A stretch of 64,000 nt of DNA from Caprimulgus europaeus (lineage: Eukaryota > Chordata > Aves > Caprimulgiformes > Caprimulgidae). The position numbers and the translations under genes were made by a program. Positions 8,966-20,960 of this stretch are shown here, one piece after another. Under the pieces are notes generated by a model. It was not told where the DNA came from. It saw nothing but the letters and a program-made list of their open reading frames with translations, and searched no databases. The stretch's first letter is position 1. Each line of letters opens with the position of its first letter. The stretch lies in NCBI GenBank assembly GCA_907165065.1, contig OU015525.1, positions 46,425,037-46,489,036 on the forward strand, given 5' to 3'.

Positions 8966-11900
8966 CTGCAATGCAAGGGAGAATGGAGTGGGTTTCCTCC
9001 ATCCCACCCGCTGCAGGAAGCAGAAGTGTTGGTTGGTTTGTCTGCAAGTCCTTCGTTCTGTAACCTCTCTAAAACACCTCTTCTGCAAGACCTGAGTATA
9101 AAATGCCTTGGCAAATAACAATCAGGGAAGTAAATTACATTCATCAAGATCTGAGTCTACAGCCTCAATCCTACAAACAGGGTCACAGTGAGACCTTGCA
9201 GCCTCGGTGGACCTTCAGAATGAAGCCAGTTATGTGAAGTTAAAAAAAAACCCAAAACAACACTGTCCTATATGAGGCCCTATAAACAGTTCTCAAATTA
9301 TAACCCTAAACCCCAGACTGGAACAGAGCAAATGCTGCATATGAATCTGAGTGAGGGTAGTAGAAATAGCATATGTGGGATGTAAAGGCAGGCAAGTCAC
9401 TGAACCTAATAATGCTCATTCTCTTGGCTGTAACTAACTGTGTGTTGTGTTGGTTGTAAGACTTCCTATACCATTTTCAGTGTTCCTACTAACGCTCACA
9501 ATGACAGGAGTGCTAGTATTTTAAATATTATATGCATGAATGCTTGTCTGTGGAAGAGGGAATGACTGTAGGTAAGGTTTTTCCTCCACTGTCAAAACCA
9601 ATTAAACAATGAATATATTTTATCTTTGTCTGTTATCTCCGATCAGCAATGCTTGCTGGAATTAATCAATTTAACATGTGGATGATTCAGTAAAATACAT
9701 ACTTACACACATTACCACTGCTCTCCTTTCCAATCTGTGGTGAGACAGTAGTCCATCTGCTCATCTACTTTGCAATGGCAAGGACAGGAATAAGAAGTAG
9801 TATATTGTCAGTAGGTGCAGGTAGAACTGATACATTTGTAGTCCTACAAGCAATGAAAGCAGTATTTAGATTTCTTTGGCTATATATCATTAGAAGCCTC
9901 TTTTGCAATAGCTACAATACAGCATGGGCACATAACATACTTGGGTGTGATGTTATGCTATGCTGGCAAAAAGTCAGCCTTGCTAATGGCCATTGCGAAC
10001 ACTGCATAGAACTGTGCCAGTTCATCAGGATACTGATCCAGAACAGCACTCTTAACATAACTGTGACCTTAGAAAAGAACAGATGAAAATACTGAACACT
10101 ACAATGACAGACATTTGATAAAAGCACCATTTAATTGCTGTGATACACTTGGAGCATGCGTGACCAAACTACCAATTCTCAGGAGCCCTCATTAAGTATC
10201 GACACTTTCTCGCAGAGGATTCCTACTTAGTTTTCAGTACAGAGTATGTTTTTTGTTGCACAGCAGAAACACTATTTTCAGGTTAGTGCAGTTTTCAAAT
10301 GTGTGTGGATATATGTTCGAGTTTTTCTGAGCATCAAAAGAACAATCACTAAGAACATAAGTCGTCTGAGTAAGCAACCTGAATAATGTGTTATTTAGGA
10401 ATTCAAGTAGCAAAGAGTATAGGGACTTTAAATTACATACATCAAAAAAGCATTTTAATAATTATATCAAAATTGTTCCTGTCTGTTAATGGACAAAACT
10501 AAAGGCTGTTGAACTTCAAGACCTCAGTAATTCTAGAACTGCTACACATTTAATCAATTGCTCTAACAGGTCCTGCCCTGAAAGACAATGAAAGGGACAA
10601 TGAATGTGAACTTTTTACATATAACACACATATATTCTGTAAATATATATATTCTCTATATATATCTTAAGTACATAAATAAGAAAAGCTGTCAGTCTTC
10701 TTAATTCAAAACTATTTCCAAAGAATACATTATTAGACAAGAGCCAATTAAATGTAGATTATTATTAGTCTTATTCATATTATGACTTAAAATGTTAGTA
10801 AAGGCTTCATGTTCAATTCTATAAAACAGAGACAAGCTCCAAAAATAAACCCCTGATAATTCTTCTACCAAGGATAACAAACTCAAAAGTGCACTGATGA
10901 CTTTATGCAAGAAATACAGCCAACACCTTCTGCAGCCATAAGGAAGATGATAAACCCCTGCAGATACCCATACTCGGGTCACTTCTGGTCTGCCACAGAA
11001 CATCAAAAGGCAGTCCATAAGTGCTACTGAGAAGCCTAGCTAAGCTATATGTAGCTCAGAACGTTTTAAAATACCTGTTACAATTGGGTTCCTTCTGCAA
11101 AAGTAAATTAAAAAATAAATTGAAATTAAATTCAGTATTTAGCTACTGTTAATAGTAAAGTGCTGCAGTTCATGCATTTCACTGTTAGTTTTAAGCATAT
11201 CTTTCCCAAAATAGAAAATCCATGACAAAAAGGTAAAGAACCAAAAGTGTTAAAAACAAACTTTTTTGCCGCTTTTCTTATGTTCTCTGTATTTCCCCAC
11301 AACCCTGCAAATAGCAGTCTTTCTGAAGTTCACACATTTACTTGCTTGTTCACATTTTATGGTCTTTTCACACTGCTGTGGCTAGACAAAAAAGATTTAA
11401 GGCTACTGTTTTGCAGTTAGCAAGACAGAAGACATTATAAAAGCCAGATGTGAATCTGTTCTGAGAAAAAATAAGAGGGAGTCAGATAGAAGTGGTACAA
11501 CCTCCTCCCACAAAACAACACAGGTATAAAAATATGAGGGGAGAGCAAGACTGAAGTGTTCATTATACAGAAAGATGCAGAGAGTAAATGTTCACAAACT
11601 TGTGAGAAGATAATTAGTTCTATATGAATTTTCAAGTAAACATATATTAATTCAATATTAGTTAAATGTTTTTTCCTATTGATATATGCCCTGTCCTCCA
11701 CCACGAAGTCCCCTTAATCTTTTGCTCTGCACCTTGTTTTGATGAAACCTGATTAACATGTACCAGTTCAAACAATAGTATTTAAAACTTCGTTTGCACG
11801 TGAGTAAGTGATGTTTGAAAGGCTTTACTTAGATTCAAGGAAAAAGGCTCAGTTTAGGTAGCTTTACCAAAGGGAAGGCAAGGTGCAAGGTCACAAAATT

Positions 11901-14900
11901 TTATATCTTTGCCTTATATTTTAACAGAAGCAATTGTAGCCAGGATATTTATAATTAGGAAATTGTAGTACATAAAAAATAGTGATTTGTCCTTTTTCCA
12001 GCCAAAGCCAACACAGAGAGTCAAGAAGATTCAGCTCCCATAGGTTTAGGCTTGAGCTTAGTATTTGCAATGGCACTGGCAGTGTTTTCAAGCTCTTTCA
12101 GATAAGGAACTTGATTAATCACAAAAATTTATTCTTCCATCATAATGCTGGTGGAGTTTCTCTGTTTAGACATGCCCATAAAATGGGATGCTAATAGAGT
12201 TAGTTCTCATGCATGGATACATCTCTGGAATTATTTAGTAGCTAGTGTTCCAGGCTGCAAACCTGTGTTTCACATTCTGTGCAATTTTGGTATGTGCTCT
12301 CCATCTTCTTGGCAAGATCAGTGGCTGGAATTCCTTCAGGAGAAAGATAAGCATGGCAGTAAGGGTATGTCCATGCATTTTTCTTTAAACTTGGAGAAAT
12401 ACAGGAATGCAGAATCTATACATAGAAAGAAACAAAACCAAATGTGATAATCTACCCAAAACATGCTTCAGATAAGGCAGGGTATATAAAAAAGAATCAA
12501 AATTTTGCACCACATGACATCCCTGGTGAGACATTGCAGGATATTTTTTCTTCTTAGGATATATTGTTAAGAAAATTGTGGGTAGTGTTCCTGCAGCCCT
12601 ACTTGCATTAAGGGGAGCACTGAAAACAGACAAGCCAAGCTTCCTGGTAGCATGTGACTTTGGGACTCATCAGAGCAGAAACAAGGAACCTGTCCCCTGT
12701 GGGCCAGGCAAAGCCTGCAGTCCATGATTTCAAAACTTGCCATCACAGCAAAGATTATTTCATTTTCGTAGTGTTGCTGCTGGACAATGTCACAAATCTG
12801 CATACTGATAGCTTCCTGTAAGCCTTCTGAGCCCATAAGCAGAATACTCCACGCTGCTCCTATGAGGGACAATCACCCAGATTGTTAAAATAAGGGAATT
12901 TCTCCAATACGTGACGTAGACAGGAGTCGGAGAATTATAATCAGAGGTTTCAGGCAGCAGTGGAAGCACGAGTATTAGGCTGTTGTGTGGTAAGTGATTC
13001 TCTGATGCAGCCATCTCAGGGTTTGGCTTGGGTAAAGGCACACCTACCTCTGGGAGTGTCTTAGCCACTTCATTTCTCTGGTTTTAGTAATAAAGGCAGA
13101 TTGCATTAGTGGTCACTGCAGCTGCTGTTGAAAGCTTTTTTTTTTTGTCAGTTATGGATATGACAGATAAGCTTTGATGTATTCTCCTGTAGAGATGCAA
13201 AATGTTGCTGCCCTTCACTATCTGAGCACCACTGCAAAGTCCCAGGAAATAGCCTTTCTTTGTGTTAGATTTCGGTTCCCGGTCAGGTCGAGATAGAGAT
13301 CTGAAGGGCAGAGTGACAGCCTGGGGCTTCAAGGAAGGACAAAAGAAAGGGTGCACGCTGACCAACAGCCCCTCTGGCTTTGGAGGAGCCAGAAGCTGTT
13401 GTGCCAGACTGCAACCTGCAGTGAGCACCTTGCTCAGCCTGGGTGAACGTCCAGACAGCAGACATGAGGGCGACAAGGTGGCAAAAGTCCTGGCACCTCT
13501 ACAATAAATTTGTACCGTGCACCTCTACTAAGTACCACAGCTCTGCAGCAGAGGCAGCAGAAGAAAATGTGTGTCTGCAACCCCAGCTGCATGAATGCAA
13601 AATTTCACTTAAATAAACTGCTGACTTTGCAGGGAAATGGGTAAGGAGCAGGAACATCTTCTGCTTTGCCAGTTCTGTCTGGATATTTAAATGCAGCAGC
13701 TTCCAGAAAAGCGGCACCTGAAACCATAAATCTCTGTGGTCAAACCAGCCAGTACTGGTGGTCATGCTGTGCCAATTCAGGATGCTGCCACTCACACCCT
13801 CCTGTGCTGCCCCTCTGCTGAAGGTTACCCACCTTTCCTTCTGCCTCCTCTCCCAGCCCTCCAGTCCAGCAGAAGGTATCATGTGCTTCTCTCTCAGATA
13901 CTTCTATGAAGTTTGGCAGTTTAGTGCAAATCCAACTGTTTTCCCAGTTGCTAAAATGCTGACCTTTGCATCAGAGCTGCCAAGTCAGGAGTCCACATTG
14001 CCCCCATCAGCTCTGCTATGTAGATAGCAACTCCAGCACAGGAGTGGAGTTGGGAGCTGAGGCAAAACCTTCTTAAGCTACTGTAAAACTTGCCAAGCTT
14101 GCCAGCACACTCTGCAATGGCATTTCTAACATACTTAACAGCCTAGGATCAATCTATAGGAGGATTTAAGATGTAATCTCTTATTTGGAAGACTTTTTCA
14201 TATAAAGATCCATGGAGCCATGTAAAATACAATCAAAGCCCAAGTCAGACAGAAGGTGGTATTTTGCATTTACTTCACAGAAATATAAATGATTACACAA
14301 AGTGCAAAGAGAGTCTGGCCAAGACCCAACACGCTCCCTGTCCAAGGATAAACTGAATTGTTACACACGGTTTGCCCTCGGGCAGGATTGAACTTAGGTT
14401 ATTCCTGTACTTTAGACAGGGTTGAAAGGTTTCTTTGTTTCCCTGAGGAACAGATGAGTCTTCTATAAATAACCCTGTACAAGGTTCACACATGCTGTCT
14501 GAGAGCATTCCCCTTTTAATGTCACGAAACATAAAATCAAATTACCTTCTGCCAGTTTGGTCACCCTCTCCCTAAAACTGTCAGTAGCAGAAAAAAAAAA
14601 GTTAATATAAAGGATACAAGGATTGGTGAAGAACTACACTCATGCATCATACACAAGTAGTCTTTTGCTATGAGTCAGTGATTTGTTGACTATAAAAACA
14701 ACTTGAAAGAATTTCAGGTGCAACAACAAAACCTCCTCCACTCTTAACCCAATTAATCACTCTGCTTCATTTGCTCAGTCAGTACCTAAACAAGTAAAAC
14801 AAATAAACAACAAGACTTAAAAACAGTGCAGGTAGATTAATAAAACCTAAGCATCTCAGGGTATCACCCCTGAACATTGCTAAAGCCCTACTTTTTTCCA

Positions 14901-15930
14901 CTTCCGTTCAGCCTCCAAAAAATTGCCTCAGGTCTCTACTTAGAGGCTGCATAACACTTCTCAAATCCAACAAAAGCTAATACATTAGTTCATGAAGATA
15001 CTCAGGGTGTCATAAACAGTTGCATTTTTAGACACACATGCACATGTATGCCTCAGCTCAGGAGCACATCACTGTCCATGATCTGTCACCTGGAATAAAT
15101 AATAAACACAAACCTCACCAGGTGAATAGTAGGAAAGGTGCAGCTGCTTAGCTGGGTCTCTGTTGGGAAGGAACTCTGAGGCCTTCTCTGCAGTTTCTGA
15201 GGCCAACTAGTGGTCCTGGACACAAAGAAGGGGCTCCGAAACATGCTAGGAAGCCTTTTATCCTTTTTCTTTTTCTTTTTTCCCCCAAATTATTCCTAAA
15301 CACTAGTTTAAGCCATACTTAAAGACAACCTTGACAGATGCTGTGTTTGTAAAGGGACATACTGGCAGATGGTTCATATTTGTTCTTGTATTTTACACCT
15401 GTATATGTTGCTCTGTGCTGATTCTAGATGGGATCTTTATGCTCTTCTTCCACCTGGACAAGATTCAGATTAAGGGCAATACTTAAATTATGCCTCCCAA
15501 TAGATTTGTGATGAAGACAACTATTAGAAATACTCACTTGGAATTCGTACCAGAAGCACACTCACTCTAGAACAGCAGGTTTTACGCATTGATTTTTTAA
15601 GTGGTGCAGAATAACTGGCTTTATCCTAAGGCAGCCACCCCAAAATTGATTGTCTGGCATATCCTATCCTTAAGCAGATTTAGCTGAGATTAATCTAGAC
15701 ATATTTCTAGGTATTTAACAAAGAAAAACCTGAACACAGATGACACAGTCTCTCTCTGCAGTCAGACACAATTTATTTAAGGTAATTCAGTCTTAAACGG
15801 GCTGACTCCGGAGCTTTACCTGTGCCCATGCCTACCCAGTGTCAACGCTTTACTGCACCTGTAGGTACATTAATGATGACACCTGATTATTTTCAGTCAG
15901 TTCAAAGCAGATGCTCCCTTTCGGCTTCCT
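8966..15930. other. Intergenic DNA, no gene recognised
   Basis: About 7 kb of AT-rich DNA on the RNF138 side of the orphan CpG island. On gene order in mammals, exons of RNF125 would be expected here on the minus strand. I searched by eye for its RING (CPYCR, FCRSC) and zinc-finger (HIRTCQKYIDKYG) signatures and found none. The open frames at 9775-10086, 10701-11018 and 12567-12872 have no family match that I can defend. Short alternating AT runs lie around 10640-10670. Confidence 0.5.
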
Positions 15931-15939
15931 TTCCAGCCC

Positions 15940-16560
15940 TCTCCCTGCCCGGGCAAACCCCGGCTGTCCGCACCCCAAACCTTTCCCACGCCCAGACCCC
16001 ACACCCTGACCTCCCTCCTGCCTCCGACTGCAGGACCCGCACAAGGGCCGGGCAGCGGGAGCCCCGACGTCCCGAGCTGGGCGGGGCGAGGCCGGGCTGG
16101 CGGCGGCTCCGGCACTTACAGGTTCCCGCAGGGCCCCCGCACGGGGTGGGGCGGGGCCTCCGGGCCGACGGGGCGGGCGGCTGCTCCGGACCAGGACCAG
16201 GACCAGGACCAGGACCAGGACCAGGACCAGGACCTGGACCTGGACCAGGGTCAGAACCTGCTGCTGCTGCTGCCGCCCAGCGCCGAGCCCATGGCGCCAC
16301 CGCCCCAGCCCCGCGGGAAGCCCTCGCCGGGCGGCGACCGAAGCCGCCCCGGCAGTGAGAGGGAGCCCCGCAGCGCCCCCGCGGGCACGGTCCGCCTCTG
16401 TGGCGGGGCGGCCATCCCCGAGAGCGGCGGCTGCTCCCCGTGCTGGGAAAGCGGCGGAAGGAACAACCCCCTTTTTTCAACAGCATTTTGCCTCCCTGGG
16501 CGCGGGGCTGCAGTGGATGGGGAGGCGATTGAGGTCGCCGGGTAACCAGGAGAGAGGCGT
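15940..16560. promoter_or_regulatory. Orphan CpG island, candidate promoter
   Basis: An isolated GC- and CpG-rich island lies between RNF138 and TRAPPC8. On the minus strand a strong splice donor, GAACCT|GTAAGT, sits at 16119-16114, so the island could hold a first exon transcribed toward RNF138. In the frame that ends at this donor there is an ATG (16292-16290, start MGSALGG) followed after 13 codons by a TGA. The same frame ends PVRGPCGN just before the donor. RNF125, the gene found here in mammals, also starts MGS and has a PVRTRCGH block, but its RING residues FDCAVC between them are absent here. A first exon of RNF125, a noncoding RNA or a plus-strand transcript (an 84-codon frame starts at 16291) are all possible. 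Confidence 0.6.
16188..16249. repeat. (GGACCA)n hexanucleotide repeat in the orphan CpG island
   Basis: About ten tandem copies of GGACCA, two with a T substitution (GGACCT), occupy 62 bases. A (CTG)4 stretch follows at about 16259-16271. Depending on frame the repeat would encode Gly-Pro, Asp-Gln or, on the minus strand, Trp-Ser dipeptides. It is likely length-variable between individuals. Confidence 0.93.
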
Positions 16561-16819
16561 GATCTCGAGCTTTTTAAAGCCTAAAAAAGGTTAAAATGAA
16601 ATAAACCCAGCGCATTTCTCGCGACTCCCTGTAATGCATACGCACAAACTGCTAACATTTTCAGGAGAAGTTAGAAAGCTGGCAGTGATACTAGTTTAAC
16701 CACCAAGGCTGTAACTGTTCAGCACAGATGCAACTGACAAGGCACTTACCCACTGCTATTGCTACCCTGAAGCTGATCATTTAATCAGTGGTTCCTTTTA
16801 AAAAATAATTTTTCATTAG

Positions 16820-17508
16820 CACGGCAGCCCTGCAGAGAAGGACCTGGGCGTGCTGGTGGACAACCAGTTGACCATGAGCCAGCAATGTGCCCTTGTGGCC
16901 AAGAAGGCCAATGGTATCCTGGGGTGCATTAAGAAGCGTGCAACCAGCAGGTTGAGGGAGATGATCTTTCCCCTCTACTCTGCCCTGATGGGGCTGCATC
17001 TGGAGTAATATGTCCAGTTCTGGGCTCCTCAGTTCAAGACAGATAGGCAACTTCTGGAAAGAGTCCAGTGGAGGCCTACAAAGGTGATTAAGGGGCTGGG
17101 GCATCTTTCTTATGAGGAAAGACTGAGAGCTGAGTCTGTTTAGCCTTGAGAAGAGAAGACCGAGAGGGGACCTTATTAATGTTTATAAATATCTAAAGGG
17201 CAGGTGTCAAGAGGATGGGGCCAGACTCTTCAGTGGTGGCCAGCGATAGGACATGGGGCAATGGACACAAGCTGGAACACAGGAGGTTCCACTTAAACAT
17301 GAGGAAAAACTTATTTACTGTGGGGGTGACAGAGCACTGGAACAGGCTGCCCAGGGAGGCTATGGAGTCTCCTTCTCTGGAGATGTTCAAAACCCAGCCA
17401 GATGCAGTCCTGTGCAACTTGCTCAGGGTGAACCTGCCTTGGCAGTGGGGTTGGACTAGATGATCTCCAGAGGTCTCTTCTAACCCCTACCATTCTGTGA
17501 TTCTGTGA
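16820..17508 (+). mobile_element. CR1 LINE, 3' fragment of about 690 bp
   Basis: This is a plus-oriented CR1 3' end. It opens at GCAGAGAAGGACCTGGGCGT and includes the pol stretch around GACCATGAGCCAGCAATGTG, the GGATGGGGCCAGACTCTTCAG block, the [17 protein letters not shown] peptide, TTGGACTAGATGATCTCCAG and the terminal ATTCTGTGATTCTGTGA. Stops and small indels break the pol frame, for example TAATATGT where the family has TACTGTGT. It is a 5'-truncated, inactive copy, younger-looking than the one near 20.7 kb. Confidence 0.95.
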
Positions 17509-20500
17509 GATGGCATTTTCTCAGATGTAGAGAGTAATGGCCCATATTCATTGTGCCAGCACAATGGACCATCAACTACCCCTGTCAAAGAAAACAGGGA
17601 AAGACATAGCAGCTAAAAATTCTAAACAATGACAATAGATATTTGGGAGCCCTTTCTTTTGCTTTCTCTATTTGTAAAGGTTATGAAGAACCTTGATGCT
17701 CTGCTTTACCAGTTCTCAGTCTTTTAATTCTTCACCCAGTACTCTGATGATAGCTGTGATAGGGATGTCTGTGGCAAATAACAACACAGGGCAAGAGAAG
17801 ACATGAGGCATGTCCTCGTGTTGGCAATGGACACAAATGTAGGTTAATTTTATTGGAAGTTAAGGTGCCCAAGGGCTGCTGAGCTGTGGAAACAAAGCTG
17901 TGATTTTTCTTAACGGCTTCTCTCATGTCCTGCATCCCCATGCAGGGAGCTTCTCTGCCCGCAGTGGAAATAGCTGCCAAAGCCAAGGGAGAATCCTGGA
18001 TGGAGCTAGACATGTACAAACATCACATGGTGGCCTTAGTGCAGCTGTCAAAGCAACCTGCTAAAGCAACTGTTGGGTTATTTGTGCCTGTGATTAATAA
18101 AAATAAAAGCAGATTCCTTCTAGGTGTCCCCAAATACATGAACACCTAAAGAACAAAGGTAGTATTTCCACTTATTTCTACAAGTACTGTAAACTGTATG
18201 ATACATTTAGTAATGCACCTATGTGAACTGGTATCTGTCTAGGTTTTTCTCATGTGGCTCTATTAAGTACGGTTGAAACAGGTTTCAGTATCTTTTAGGT
18301 GGCATCATTTTTTATTATGACAGATTATTACTTTTTTTCTTTAATATTAACAAAATTTAAATATAGAATCAGAAAAACTAATATCTGGGCATGTCTCAAT
18401 ATATGTATATATTTTCCAATATCCAGTGTATTTTCTGTAACTTAATATTTTTACAGAAGCAAAGTCAAGTATGACCCAGTTTTCAGTAAGAAATAAAAAA
18501 GGAAATGCAGTAGATTTGGCAACTCCAAGATGAAAGCACTGTCAAGTTCAGTATCTTTCAGTTTGCATCTGGCCTGCAATAAAACTAGTAATCTCCTGTC
18601 AAAGTGACTTTCTTGGAAATTTCCATTACAGATTTAGTTTTGGAGGAAGATATCACCATTTTCTGGGTCCATACTCTGCAGTGATGATTATCTCATATAA
18701 ATAGCTTTTACAGTCATGTTTTTAACTTGCCAATTCAAATATGTAATGACAACAGAAGGATAGCAGTATTTCCTGTGCTTACTATTTACTCATATGCTTT
18801 CCCACTGATGAATAATAAAAGCAGATCTAGGAAGAATTGTATCTCATCTCTAGGCAGAAACCACAAAAATCAGGACAGCAGTGTGCATTGTTATAGAAAA
18901 TGCAACAAAGTATGTTCCAGCATATGTGAAATCTTGTCAGTCAGAATCAAGTCAACAAATCTCCTCTGTCAGTTGCTGGTTCTCTTTAGTATCAAATAAA
19001 TCACGAGTCAAACAGTAATGCTGTGCCAATGGCTGAACTCTCATTTTGTTTAGAGCTGAAGTCTCTATTGCTGTGTTACATTTGGTGTCACTTGGTTAAG
19101 TTTTAGATCTCAGTTATACCCGAATTTAATTTCTTTGCATATAATTGCATTAATAATATAATGTGATAAAATGACATTAGCCACTGTAAGATAATTAAGT
19201 ACAAAGGTTATAAAAGAAAATCAATCAGGGACTAAAATTGTAGGTTTTTTTCTGGTAAATCACACGCTCATTTAAAATCAGACTTAATGTAAGTGTGAAT
19301 AATATATGGAAAACATTAAATCATGAAGGATAAAAGTAAAATGTTTTTTAAAAAAGCATGAAAACCCAAATAAGCCCTTAAGTGCCTGTCAATAATACAT
19401 GAAAATAAAAATGGCATTGTCATCGTTGACATATGGAGAATGGAAATCTCATGAAGACAATGGTAAAATTGCATTAGAGATTTTAGGAATTACTGACAAT
19501 AATTTTCCAGTCCCAAGTAGGTGGCACACACAGACCTGATCATGGTGGGAAGGGCTGGAATGATCACAAGGCTGGAAGCTTGTGGCAGTGTGAAGATCAG
19601 CACTCACAACCAATTACATCAAATAAGGGCAGACAGAGTACAGACTCAGCCAAGATCCATTACATGTGCACGTGTTTATGTCTGAGTAGGCATTTACAGA
19701 TGTGTATGTATTTACTTAGATACACACATACAGATAAATTGTCTACATCTGCCTGAATAGTTTCTTGAAAAAAAATAGTTAAGGGATAAGAAAATCTGAG
19801 AATGTATTAGAGGATAAACTTAACAATATGAATGAAAATCAGGGTGTGTATCAGAAGACTTCATTACATGGTAGGTGTTCCACGATATTTTAAATATTAA
19901 AATTAACAATTTTATTAAAATCCCTTTCAGGAAAAGGAAAGAAAGACAATAGTTAAAAGTAGATAACAATCACAAATATGTCAATAAAAATTACCAAATG
20001 AAGCCAAAGAAAATTCAAGCTTAGCGACAGTAGAAGGAAATCTAAAATATAGACAAAATAAGGTAAAAAAGCAGCTAAGACTCAGTACTAGATTAATACA
20101 AGAGTGCTGATGGTGCAAAGGGTTCAACAGTTAGTGACAGTACTGGTAAGAAGCAGAAGGATGTATTTAGATCTGATCAGTGTACTGGATAATTCGCCAG
20201 CCCATAATGACAGTGTAAGTATTAAACCACATTCACTGGGAATAAATATTCTAGAAGAAAGGTAGAAAGAACTTACACCCAATAATCCTAGAAAAGTTGT
20301 CTGACTGTCTTGCTGTTAATTACTGTTAATAATTCTGAGCATACAATGGAAGTCTTCCAAAGCTGGACTCAGTTGACCTAATCAGTTATAAAATTTAAAA
20401 GATTCAGTTCAGTCAATAAAAGTATATTGATGCTCAGTAACATGGTTTTAGAAATAGCACTAGGCAAGCTGAACTCTGGCTGCACTCTGATGGATTTACA

Positions 20501-20559
20501 AATATAATTGGCTTTCATAACTCTGCTGATGTATGTACATTTCTGTTGGGTATTTAACT
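17509..20559. other. Intergenic DNA, no gene recognised
   Basis: AT-rich sequence with no credible exon on either strand. The open frames at 17732-18149 and 18727-18999 show no protein signature. Confidence 0.55.
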
Positions 20560-20960
20560 TAGTCTCTCATGGCCTTCAAATTAAAATAAATTAACATTAT
20601 ATAATATGAATAAGATACACAGGAAATAAGAAATGCTGTACGAAGATCTTACAAAGTAGCATCAAAAATATCCATACCTGACCTAAGGTAATATTTTTAT
20701 GAATAATCTGGAAACAAATATAAAACCACCAAGCAACTGTATTTACAAATGCCAAAAGCACAGATGAAGTCATAAATCATGATGGCAATGGACATCGCAC
20801 AGTGTGATCTAGATTCCAGGATAAACTGGACCCATTTAAAGAAAGTGAACCCTAAAAAGTTGAGTGCAATCTCATATATCTAGGGGGGAAAAAGATGTGT
20901 ACTGTACTTCTGGAAGAGTATCCAGTGGCTGAGCACAACCCAGCACCAGGCTGGAGAAGC
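20560..20960 (+). mobile_element. Old, diverged CR1-like LINE fragment
   Basis: The order of blocks follows the CR1 reverse-transcriptase region: AATAATCTGGAAACAAAT, then TTTACAAATGCCAAAAGCAC, then GTGTGATCTAGATTCCAGGA, then CACAACCCAGCACCAGGCTG. All are diverged from the modern consensus, and no open frame survives. The boundaries are approximate. Confidence 0.45.

Noticed and set aside
9775..10086. Plus-strand frame containing SVGAGRTDTFVVLQAM, reminiscent of the tyrosine-phosphatase signature loop
   Set aside because: The catalytic cysteine is missing, the second glycine of GRTG is Asp, and the sequence before and after does not follow any phosphatase domain. Most likely chance; a very decayed pseudogene cannot be excluded.
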